From positions 1 through 27,821 of IMG/VR virus record IMGVR_UViG_3300011189_000034: 27,821 bases of DNA. One strand, given 5' to 3'. The DNA is from a virus. The translations under genes and the position numbers were made by a program. Positions 14,504-21,998 of this stretch are shown in pieces. The notes under the pieces were generated by a model. The model was given only the letters and a program-made list of their open reading frames with translations, was not told the DNA's origin and did not search any database. How positions within the stretch are numbered: the stretch's first letter is position 1; every line of letters begins with the position of its first letter.

Positions 14504-16702
14504 TTATAACACTTCGTATAGATTTTCCAAAGAAATATACATTTCTTCTTTGTTTACGATATCATACACTTTTACCTTAGAAACCCCCCACAGACAATCA
14601 CATTCTTGAGCAGCAGCTTGCTTGCCCAATAATACGTCCTGGTCATCTCTCCAAACTTGATCGTATTCAGGGTGTCCTGACCAGTGAAGTTTAATCGTAT
14701 TGAATGACTGAATTCCCTCTTCCGAATCCTTCCACATCCGATAGAACCAATTGCCCATACCATTTGGAGTCTGGTGACCGACAATGCCATTATAAACCAC
14801 AGAATGACACCACCTATCATCGAAATCATCTGGAAGGGAAAAGTCATATGTAAGCGACTTCGATTCTGTAATAGTTTTTATTTTTTCCCATACTATATTA
14901 TGTGAAATTATAGATTCCCAGTATTCAAAATCTTCGTCTGATAATAACTCACCATATAAATCAAACATCTGATTCACCAATTCCTGAGAAACATTCTCAG
15001 ATTTGCAGGGAGTCGATTTACTCACTATTGAATTTAAAAATATATTATGTCGTTTCTGAATCGAATGTGTAGTCTCACCTGAAAGCTCGAATAATGTCTT
15101 CACCAACTCAACGGAGTTTGGTATTATATTCAAATTACAATGGCGGGTTGATTGCTGTATACAGTCGTTGAAATATACACGTTTTCGATCCAAATTAAAT
15201 CCGATCAAATTATGAAATTTTATAGAATTCTTACCATATATTTCAATACGGTGAACGTCGTGATTAGTTTTTATATCACCCCCGTATGAATTCATCTGAT
15301 CCTTTGTGTAGTGATACCTACTCGTAAGAATCCCGAAATTGTTTAAAATCATCCGAGTCTTATCGATCAGAATTGAGGAACTTGATGTGTAATTAATCGA
15401 TTGAGAATCACATCCACCATCACCATCGAACATCCCCTTCAACACCCATCTAATTTTATCTCGGGAAAACGATAGTATTTTGGTTGTCAAATCTTTCCGA
15501 TTCGACTTATGGGATAAATCAAATCCTAAATATTCCAGAAATTCTAACAAATTTTTACATGACACGGAGTAATGCATGCCATCATCACTTCTCCACGGCA
15601 AACCAAGAGAATCGAATACCCACGAAATATCGTCTCCGCATGTAATTGTTAAACTTCCGCCGTTAGAATTAACATTTTTATATGTAGACCCCTCAGAAAT
15701 ATATAACCCGATTAGATAACACAATTCATTGGATAACGTATCGGGTTTAAACGGAATTCGTATCTTAGAAGAAACTGTAGGTTGAAAGTCTGAAATGTCA
15801 TCGTTATTACCCCATATATTTTGTCCATATTGGATACTAACATAGTCATCGGTAGTCAACTCATCCGATCTAAACCAACCAAATTCATTTAATTTTGATG
15901 AAAATGCCCACAACTTGTGATTGAAACTACACTCAAGATCCGTGGATTTAGTAGTTATCTTCTTCGTATCAACCAACCCATTATTATGAATTAGATTTCC
16001 AGTACGCAAACGATTTACCCCGAGTATATTATATGGAGTTACATTGTATCCACCTGACAATTCATAATTTACAAAATCTTTTACCTGGCGAATACCTTTA
16101 TCGGTAAACACGAACGTATCGTCGGTAACACATGATAATATAATAGCGTTACCACCACCGTGCATCATAGCGGATTGAACAGAAGTCCAAATATCACTGA
16201 TTTGGTCAATGAAAGCAGCTTCGTCTACTATAAGAAGTGACAAAGCTTCCGAACGACCGGCATCACCACTAGCAGAAACAGCTTTAATTTGAGACCCGTT
16301 TGAAAGTCTTAAACTCGTTCTGTTGTTTTCAATTTCACGTTCTTTCATCCATGATGGAAGGTTGTCATTAGCGAACCGAACTTTTGTTACCATGTTTTTA
16401 GCAACGTCTTGTTTAGTAGCAATAACAAGAACAGATTTGTCTTTATGAAACACCATCAACCACAAAGAATAAGCAGCGGTCAAAGTTGAAATGCCCATCT
16501 GTCGGCATTTTAGAATAATGTTTTTCGGGTTGTCTTTAAAATCTCGTATACACTCTTCTTGGAATGGGTATAACTTGAAAGGTATAGTACCTTTCTTAGG
16601 GTGCTGAATTTTTACATACTTCTTCATGAAGTATACTGGATCAGTAGCACACTTCAAATATTCTGCTTTAATAGCAGACTTTATCTCTGACGAACTAGCC
16701 AT
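14504..16702 (-). CDS. terL: Large terminase N-terminal part with an in-frame intein and a split-intein N fragment
   Basis: This 732-residue ORF contains, in order: the terminase ATPase extein (1-190), a full intein (191-644), a second extein (645-702) and a 30-residue split-intein N fragment (703-732). ATPase motifs are a Walker A-like KCRQMGIST (65-73, lacking the usual GK Lys), Walker B LLIVDEAAF (156-164) and motif III ILS joined across the intein to TPNGMG. The enzyme cuts and pumps DNA into the prohead through the portal. After both splicing events the protein would be about 540 residues (190+58+292), close to the family size (T4 gp17 is 610). It overlaps the upstream zinc-ribbon gene by 8 bases. 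A simple frameshift error is unlikely because both break points are exact intein junctions. Confidence 0.94.
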   Translation of the reverse strand: MASSSEIKSAIKAEYLKCATDPVYFMKKYVKIQHPKKGTIPFKLYPFQEECIRDFKDNPKNIILKCRQMGISTLTAAYSLWLMVFHKDKSVLVIATKQDVAKNMVTKVRFANDNLPSWMKEREIENNRTSLRLSNGSQIKAVSASGDAGRSEALSLLIVDEAAFIDQISDIWTSVQSAMMHGGGNAIILSCVTDDTFVFTDKGIRQVKDFVNYELSGGYNVTPYNILGVNRLRTGNLIHNNGLVDTKKITTKSTDLECSFNHKLWAFSSKLNEFGWFRSDELTTDDYVSIQYGQNIWGNNDDISDFQPTVSSKIRIPFKPDTLSNELCYLIGLYISEGSTYKNVNSNGGSLTITCGDDISWVFDSLGLPWRSDDGMHYSVSCKNLLEFLEYLGFDLSHKSNRKDLTTKILSFSRDKIRWVLKGMFDGDGGCDSQSINYTSSSSILIDKTRMILNNFGILTSRYHYTKDQMNSYGGDIKTNHDVHRIEIYGKNSIKFHNLIGFNLDRKRVYFNDCIQQSTRHCNLNIIPNSVELVKTLFELSGETTHSIQKRHNIFLNSIVSKSTPCKSENVSQELVNQMFDLYGELLSDEDFEYWESIISHNIVWEKIKTITESKSLTYDFSLPDDFDDRWCHSVVYNGIVGHQTPNGMGNWFYRMWKDSEEGIQSFNTIKLHWSGHPEYDQVWRDDQDVLLGKQAAAQECDCLWGVSKVKVYDIVNKEEMYISLENLYEVL
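14507..14596 (-). other. Split intein, N fragment (30 residues)
   Basis: It covers codons 703-732 of the N-part ORF, starting CLWGVSKVKVYD and ending LENLYEVL before the TAA. The first residue Cys and the short block-A pattern C-(V/L)-(Y/W)-G resemble the roughly 25-residue N fragment of the known AceL-TerL intein. The preceding extein residues are QECD. C701 is an alternative first residue but fits less well. Confidence 0.9.
14771..16132 (-). other. Full-length intein with LAGLIDADG endonuclease in terminase motif III
   Basis: This 454-residue intein runs from C191 to Q644, with T645 as the +1 residue. Block A is CVTDDTFVFTDKG, block B is CSFNHKLW (258-265) and the C-terminal blocks are LTYDFSLP and VVYNGIVGHQ. 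The two LAGLIDADG helices are LCYLIGLYISEGS (327-339) and RWVLKGMFDGDGG (418-430), with acidic residues E337 and D426/D428 at the active-site positions. The last residue is Gln instead of the usual Asn, a known minority form, and the nucleophile is Thr. Insertion is exactly between Ser and Thr-Pro of terminase motif III. The endonuclease looks intact. Confidence 0.92.
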
Positions 16703-17321
16703 TCTCGTGTTTGTCTATTTCAGCATTCACTTCTTCAAGTACATTAATAATATCAGCAAGAGCATCTTCTCCTTCTTTGATATCTTTTTGCATCTGTTCC
16801 TCTAACTTTTTTTTGTCCAAACCATTCCAACGTTCAAGTCCACCATGTTCATTTACAACTTCAATGTTAGCATCTAAATTTTCAAGTCCTGCCCGAAGTT
16901 GTTCAAGCATATCTAACACCCAATCCTTCTGATTTTCAAAAATTGTTTGTCGTTCATACAACTTAAACGTTCCAGCCAATTTCCGGCGATCATCACGGTC
17001 TATTAAACAGTTGAAACACATCTTTCCTTTTTTAGAGTATGCTTTTGTATCATATCTGTTATCTAACTCAATGACTTTAAAACAGCTTGAACAGGTAGGA
17101 TTCGACTCTTTAATAAAGTCCAACATGGTATTTACACGACTCCATGTGGAATTACCTAATCGTTTCCAATCCTTACCATCTTTATCAGTCCAGACGTCTC
17201 CTATAGGAGTCTCATCTTTTTCTTTCGCGAGGTCTGATGAACCTGTCAAAAAACCAACGTATGTAGGACGAAAGTTCTTTCCGTCTACCCAGTCACTTAG
17301 TATTTGTAAATTGCTACCCAT
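16695..17321 (-). CDS. Zinc-ribbon/coiled-coil protein, candidate small terminase subunit
   Basis: Starting at the ATG at 17321 (MGSNLQ), the product is 208 residues. A CxxC-x21-CxxC zinc ribbon lies at C77, C80, C102 and C105. A Trp-rich N-terminal part (11-60) precedes it and a long Glu/Lys-rich coiled coil (125-208) follows. An upstream GTG would add eight low-complexity residues encoded by an AT repeat and is less likely. The TATATATA box is 3 bases before the chosen ATG, as in neighbouring genes. The gene directly precedes and overlaps the large terminase by 8 bases, the usual place of the small subunit, which recognises DNA and regulates packaging. No family match is recognised, so the role is inferred from position and the coiled coil. 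Confidence 0.6.
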   Translation of the reverse strand: MGSNLQILSDWVDGKNFRPTYVGFLTGSSDLAKEKDETPIGDVWTDKDGKDWKRLGNSTWSRVNTMLDFIKESNPTCSSCFKVIELDNRYDTKAYSKKGKMCFNCLIDRDDRRKLAGTFKLYERQTIFENQKDWVLDMLEQLRAGLENLDANIEVVNEHGGLERWNGLDKKKLEEQMQKDIKEGEDALADIINVLEEVNAEIDKHENG

Positions 17322-17324
17322 CCC

Positions 17325-17332
17325 TATATATA
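17325..17332 (-). promoter_or_regulatory. TATATATA box 3 bases before start codon (variant)
   Basis: Minus-strand TATATATA followed by GGG and the ATG at 17321. It is a one-base variant of the TATTTATA box at identical spacing, which supports the choice of 17321 as the start. Confidence 0.45.
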
Positions 17333-17384
17333 TGTATATACACACGAAAACAATGGATTTTTTGTGTAAATGTTGTTTTTCTAA

Positions 17385-18419
17385 TTAGTCTCCGTTAATC
17401 ATTTTATTCTTTGGAGTGTTGTTAACTTCTTTTATATTGGAATTTGTAAGTTGTTTAGCTCTTGATAATCCGCCATTTCCAGGTGGATTCTTAAATGGTG
17501 TATGTACCGCAACCTTTGATGGGTCTATGTGGCTACCATCGCCCATATTTCCGCTCTGAGTGTCATAGTCACTACCATCATTTGGTGTTATATGGTCTGA
17601 AAAGCCTGATGTTGTATGTAATACATATTCTAGGTATAACTTATCAATTTCATTGTATGTCTGTATAAGACGCTTAGCATCTTCTTCTATAATCGAGAAA
17701 CTGCCGTTGTCTTCCCCTACATTTCCATAAACAAACTCAGGTTCGAAGTAATCCATCAAATAGGTATAACCACTGTTTTCGGAACGTAGTTTGGAGAATT
17801 TATAGTATCCCTCAACACTAGCGAACGGCGACAGTTCTGTTGTCCCTCCATTTACAAGGCCAGTAGCATTAGACTCTGACAGTATTTTCTTTATTTTAGA
17901 TTCGTTCCGTGAGATGAATTCACACAATCTCTTTTTTTTTAAGTTCTTAGATACTAAATCTCTAATCTTTTGTCGGTAACTGAATTCTTCACATATTTGA
18001 CCCGACGTATCCATAAATGTCGTATCGTCATCTAAAGTAACAGAAACCTCTTCATTTCCACTTGTACCATCGATGTAATCGACGACCTCATATCCAATTT
18101 TGTCTGCCATATCTTGGTTCTTAGAAGCCCAACTATCAGATTGTGCGTCATCAATGTTGTTACTTACAAAAGAGGAAGCTTCAGGGGAAGCGTCCAAGAA
18201 GGACGTGATTGAAGGTTCGTCTAAAACACCTGACAACTTCTGAATCGCAGGAACTGACGAAACTGAAAGAAGTTTCTTTAAAACGTCCGATTCGTTTAAT
18301 TTTCTGCCTAAAGGATAATTGTCTTTATTATCCGTTGAAGTTGAATCCAGTGGTTCAGAATATTCATCCTCTTCTAAGAAAGGTGCTGTGATTGATTCTA
18401 CTAATGCGTTGATATCCAT
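17385..18419 (-). CDS. Acidic structural-region protein, unknown function
   Basis: This 344-residue protein is not recognised. It is rich in Asp, Ser and Asn. The N-terminus (MDINALVESITAPFLEEDE) carries LVE and LEE sites that would fit the prohead-protease consensus. A basic helical block (about 150-185, with KKKRLCEF and KIKKIL) lies mid-protein. The last 60 residues are Gly/Asn/Pro-rich and look disordered. There are no membrane segments or enzyme motifs. It lies between the long tail protein and the candidate small terminase, and its start is 3 bases after a TATTTATA box. A neck, head-completion or internal head protein are all possible. Confidence 0.6.
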   Translation of the reverse strand: MDINALVESITAPFLEEDEYSEPLDSTSTDNKDNYPLGRKLNESDVLKKLLSVSSVPAIQKLSGVLDEPSITSFLDASPEASSFVSNNIDDAQSDSWASKNQDMADKIGYEVVDYIDGTSGNEEVSVTLDDDTTFMDTSGQICEEFSYRQKIRDLVSKNLKKKRLCEFISRNESKIKKILSESNATGLVNGGTTELSPFASVEGYYKFSKLRSENSGYTYLMDYFEPEFVYGNVGEDNGSFSIIEEDAKRLIQTYNEIDKLYLEYVLHTTSGFSDHITPNDGSDYDTQSGNMGDGSHIDPSKVAVHTPFKNPPGNGGLSRAKQLTNSNIKEVNNTPKNKMINGD

Positions 18420-18422
18420 GTT

Positions 18423-18430
18423 TATAAATA
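18423..18430 (-). promoter_or_regulatory. TATTTATA box 3 bases before start codon
   Basis: Minus-strand TATTTATA, then AAC, then the ATG at 18419. The rest of the 135-base gap (18420-18554) contains short inverted repeats (GTATCC/GGATAC) but no convincing terminator with a T-run on the minus strand. Confidence 0.55.
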
Positions 18431-18554
18431 TAAGTAAATTTGATTTGTCGTTATGTAGTTTTATATTGGTATCCTTCGGATTGACGTCTGACTGACATAA
18501 TTATGACGGATACAACATCGGATGTGTGGTGTTTTTTGTTGTTATAGAAATCTT

Positions 18555-21500
18555 TTAATTTTTAAATTCTAAATATCCTTGATAAATGGAAATAGTATTA
18601 CCTGCCTTAGCATTCATCCATTGAACTTTCACTGTAATATCTTCTGATGAAGTTGTATCAATAGTTTCTATTGAATTAGATGTATCTGTATCTGTATCAA
18701 TAATTGAACGACCATAGAAAGCAACACTTCCTGAAGCTCCAACACTTCGGACTGTCAATTCAGCATCCGTACTCCAATTAACACCTGTTACATTTCCAAT
18801 AGCAGGAGCAAGTGTTTCAACAAGTGTGCTTCCTATATAAACATTGATTGTAACATCATCAGAAGATGTTGCATTTGATAGAACTCCCCTAACTCTTGCC
18901 TTGACTACATTTCCTACTTTCAAAGTATTAGCATCAATAGTTCCTGTAAAGATAGTTGTTTCTGTTACTGTGTTGGATACAGTAGTTGTTGAAGTAATAA
19001 CATCTGATGTTCTATCTATTGCTCTTGGTGTGGCTACATTAGTTATTGTAAATCTTTCATTCACAAAGTTTATAGTTCCTGCCTCTGGTGTTGTAAGAGG
19101 AGTTGCTGTGTTTGTAAGTTTCAAAGGCGAAGTTCCTGCTGTAGCTGTACTTGCAGGTAGAGTAACACCATCAGAAAATAAGAATCTTGCACCTGAACCT
19201 ACTGCATTGAAAGTTGTAATACCTGTTGAACCTACCGTTGTAGAGAAATAATTAGATGTGTTATATCCTAGTCTTAATTGTTCTGTTGTTGATAGAGAGT
19301 GGAGTTTTGAAGATGGATTTGTAGTTCCAATACCGACGTTGCCCCCGAAATGAACATCTAAACTGTTAGAAGGAATAGTTATAGCAGGAGAACCAGTAGT
19401 TCCTTTTGTTGTGAATTGCATCTGTGTTCCAGCCGCCAAACCATTATCTTTTGTAGAAGCAAACATAAACTTAGAACTGTCTTGCAAAATAAATCCTCTA
19501 CTGACTGTTGCACCATATTCAGCAGCATTAACAATCTCTAGGAAAGTTGAAGACAAGGTTGCAGAATCGTTCCTAATACTAAATCCATAGTTAGTTGCAC
19601 TACCTCCTGAATTTATTTTTAACCCTGCTCTAGGGTAACTCGCATTATCACCCAATACACTTAATTCTCCACTTGTGTTAGTGGCGGATGCTAAAATACT
19701 TCCAACAACTTCTAATTCTGCGGCAGGTGCTGTAGTTCCTATACCGACATTCCCTCCCGCATAGTTAATACCACCTGTTGCAGAATTCCAAGGTTGTGTA
19801 GTTAAGTAAGAAGCGGTCACAGCGTTAATAGCATACTCAGCGTGGGATGCGCTGGCAACAGACCCATAGACAACAGACCCAGAAACAACATTGGTTGGAT
19901 CTGTTATCGAGAGGTGTTGTATGGAAGAATCCTCAAAATTCCATAAATTACCCGACGCAGTTACAGTTGCATTGGCCCCGAATGATACCGTGTTATTAAA
20001 ATAGACCTTTGGGATCGTCGAAACGGCAACATTACCATCATCAAAGTTGACCGTTTCAGTAAACGTTATATCTTTTTCGAAACTCGGATTCGGATCGCTT
20101 AAATTATCTACCCATTCAGGTTTTAATACAACCGAAGACCATTTGGGTGATATAATATCTGTAGGCAATGAGTTCTTGGGCGTTCTTAAAGTTCTTCCAT
20201 CCAGATCAAATGTATTAACAGAACGTAAACGGATTGGTACAGTTTTATTATCTATATCAAATAACTCAACATCAATTCTATATTTCTCATTAGCTACATT
20301 CAAAGGAAAACCTACCTTAACGGAGAAAATGTCAGGCGAAAAAGAGAAAGCTGATTTCGGTTGAATTGATATGTTGGAGATTGTAAATCCAGGAGCGTCC
20401 GGTCTAAGAACTAAAGTAGCATTAGAACCCGAATCCAACATAAAATCATTTTCATACTCAATGACTTCATTGGAGACTCCTGCTGGATATTCATACGACC
20501 CTATAAGAATTCCGTTCGTTCCAAAGTCTTCTGATACGTCATAACTAAAATTTGAACTTGTTAAATAGAAATTAATGCTAGCAGAGACTGATGTGGTTGG
20601 TCGGGTGTTTTGTAAATTACATTTAAGGGTATATTCAACACCTTCAAAAAACTTCATAAAATTACTATCCCACCCAGAACCGGATCGTTCCTGTAACTCA
20701 TTAACTGATGCCGAACTATACTCAGATGTGTTGTTTGGGAAGTTAGTATCGTCTTTAACGATTACGTATTCTCCGTTGTCAAACGATCCGCTTAAAAATA
20801 ATCCGTCAACCAATGCTGACGAACTTTGTATTAACGAAACATCATTACTACTTGGATACCAATATCTCTCCGCAATTGTTGCGCCGGAAATACGAGCGGC
20901 GTCGATGAAAAAACCAACATCTTCTAACTGTCTGTTCGGCGTTGCGTCGTCAATCAGTATTTCAGTGGGTTGTAACACACCGTTGCTTATCAATTCTTCG
21001 TCAGAGTTGCTGTTGAAACTCCGTCTGTAAATTCTAAATCTACGAATGTCTCCTGTGAAAGTACGAATGTTATTTACCGTTATTCTTGCTACCGATGTAA
21101 CGATTTGGTCGGATCCAGACGTCGATCCAGTTCCTTCTATTGTAGCCATTTCCACCGTTGGAAGTTTGTTGTATGAACAGCTTACATCAGCGCTATAAAT
21201 GTTTTTGACCGGTCTATCGGTCGGGGTATCTGGAAATGTAAACGGTCGACGAATCAACAATTCTCTATCACTTATAACTTTTATAATTTCAGCGCTGAAG
21301 GGTTTGTTTATAGAAGAAGAGTCAGGAGTAAGAACTATATTATTAAAATATAGAGTCTCGCCTTTAATTAACGAATTGAATGGGTCTCCCGATTTACGAT
21401 ATATCTTATATATTATATTTTTTCTAATCTTATCAAACGTCTTAAAGTTCTCACCACTTGCCGGTATGACAGCCACACCACATATGGTCGAATGTATCTC

Positions 21501-21995
21501 ATCGGTAGATGTCCCTTCAAAAATTGATAAGTTTGTTTGTAAAGGTTCGACAATGAGTTCTGGGGGTTTGTAAAATCGGATTTTAGAGACGTTCGATTTC
21601 TTGGAATCTATTGTTATTTTTCGTATCAACCTAACCGACTTGCCGGATGTGGTTGTCCCAACTAAAGTAATACTGCCAACACCGACAGGAACAAAAGACT
21701 GAACGTGGACGGATATTACCGTGGATACACCATCACGGAACTTCACACCGCCTCCAGGGCTTCTAGCAACTTCATAATATAACGGGTCTTTATTAACATC
21801 TAAGACCTCTATATGAATCTTCGTTCCCGGTTTTAATAGATTTGTACCATTAAATGCAACAGAGTTTTTTCCTCCTGTAAATTTTGGTTCAAACTCCACC
21901 ATATCGAAATACGAACCAAGTCCCGGTTCAGCTTCGATGTCAGGAGTTATTCTATCTAAATATAATCGGGTTCCTTTTCTAATGTGTCCAGACAT
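18555..21995 (-). CDS. Long beta-rich tail / fibre-like protein
   Basis: This 1146-residue protein is rich in Ser, Thr, Asn, Val and Gly and poor in Cys, typical of elongated phage tail or fibre proteins. The N-terminal 150 residues look globular with Ig-like strands (IHIEVLD, ITLVGTTTSGKSVRLI). The middle holds further beta domains. Near residues 745-760 and 880-900 are two copies of the fibre motif NVGIGTT(A/N)P, common in marine and Bacteroidetes-type phage fibres. The C-terminus (about 970-1146) is a Thr/Ser/Val beta domain likely to form the tip. No S74 chaperone domain is seen. It begins 3 bases after the upstream stop (21999), so the two are co-transcribed. Base composition differs in the C-terminal third. 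A receptor-binding role is inferred. Confidence 0.75.
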   Translation of the reverse strand: MSGHIRKGTRLYLDRITPDIEAEPGLGSYFDMVEFEPKFTGGKNSVAFNGTNLLKPGTKIHIEVLDVNKDPLYYEVARSPGGGVKFRDGVSTVISVHVQSFVPVGVGSITLVGTTTSGKSVRLIRKITIDSKKSNVSKIRFYKPPELIVEPLQTNLSIFEGTSTDEIHSTICGVAVIPASGENFKTFDKIRKNIIYKIYRKSGDPFNSLIKGETLYFNNIVLTPDSSSINKPFSAEIIKVISDRELLIRRPFTFPDTPTDRPVKNIYSADVSCSYNKLPTVEMATIEGTGSTSGSDQIVTSVARITVNNIRTFTGDIRRFRIYRRSFNSNSDEELISNGVLQPTEILIDDATPNRQLEDVGFFIDAARISGATIAERYWYPSSNDVSLIQSSSALVDGLFLSGSFDNGEYVIVKDDTNFPNNTSEYSSASVNELQERSGSGWDSNFMKFFEGVEYTLKCNLQNTRPTTSVSASINFYLTSSNFSYDVSEDFGTNGILIGSYEYPAGVSNEVIEYENDFMLDSGSNATLVLRPDAPGFTISNISIQPKSAFSFSPDIFSVKVGFPLNVANEKYRIDVELFDIDNKTVPIRLRSVNTFDLDGRTLRTPKNSLPTDIISPKWSSVVLKPEWVDNLSDPNPSFEKDITFTETVNFDDGNVAVSTIPKVYFNNTVSFGANATVTASGNLWNFEDSSIQHLSITDPTNVVSGSVVYGSVASASHAEYAINAVTASYLTTQPWNSATGGINYAGGNVGIGTTAPAAELEVVGSILASATNTSGELSVLGDNASYPRAGLKINSGGSATNYGFSIRNDSATLSSTFLEIVNAAEYGATVSRGFILQDSSKFMFASTKDNGLAAGTQMQFTTKGTTGSPAITIPSNSLDVHFGGNVGIGTTNPSSKLHSLSTTEQLRLGYNTSNYFSTTVGSTGITTFNAVGSGARFLFSDGVTLPASTATAGTSPLKLTNTATPLTTPEAGTINFVNERFTITNVATPRAIDRTSDVITSTTTVSNTVTETTIFTGTIDANTLKVGNVVKARVRGVLSNATSSDDVTINVYIGSTLVETLAPAIGNVTGVNWSTDAELTVRSVGASGSVAFYGRSIIDTDTDTSNSIETIDTTSSEDITVKVQWMNAKAGNTISIYQGYLEFKN
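19305..19350 (-). repeat. NVGIGTT fibre repeat, copy 2
   Basis: It encodes GGNVGIGTTNPSSKLHS. Together with the copy at 19715-19760 (GGNVGIGTTAPAAELEV) it marks two homologous shaft units. The DNA of the two copies shares GTAGTTCC-A-TACCGAC on the plus strand. Confidence 0.7.
19715..19760 (-). repeat. NVGIGTT fibre repeat, copy 1
   Basis: It encodes GGNVGIGTTAPAAELEV, the first of two such units in the fibre-like protein. It lies at the point where CpG frequency falls toward the C-terminal end of the gene, so it could be a recombination seam. Confidence 0.7.
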
Positions 21996-21998
21996 AAC

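Noticed and set aside
14490-14506. Terminase break as a frameshift mutation or pseudogene
   Set aside because: The break falls inside an intein between blocks A and B, both flanks carry intact splice residues, and the C part has its own ATG; this matches a split intein.
17322-17345. GTG start at 17345 for the candidate small terminase
   Set aside because: The extra eight residues come from an AT dinucleotide run; the ATG at 17321 has the 3-base-spaced box seen at other starts.
18555-18700. S74-type intramolecular chaperone at the end of the fibre-like protein
   Set aside because: No chaperone catalytic Ser/Lys pattern or helical C-terminus is visible; the end is a beta-rich domain.
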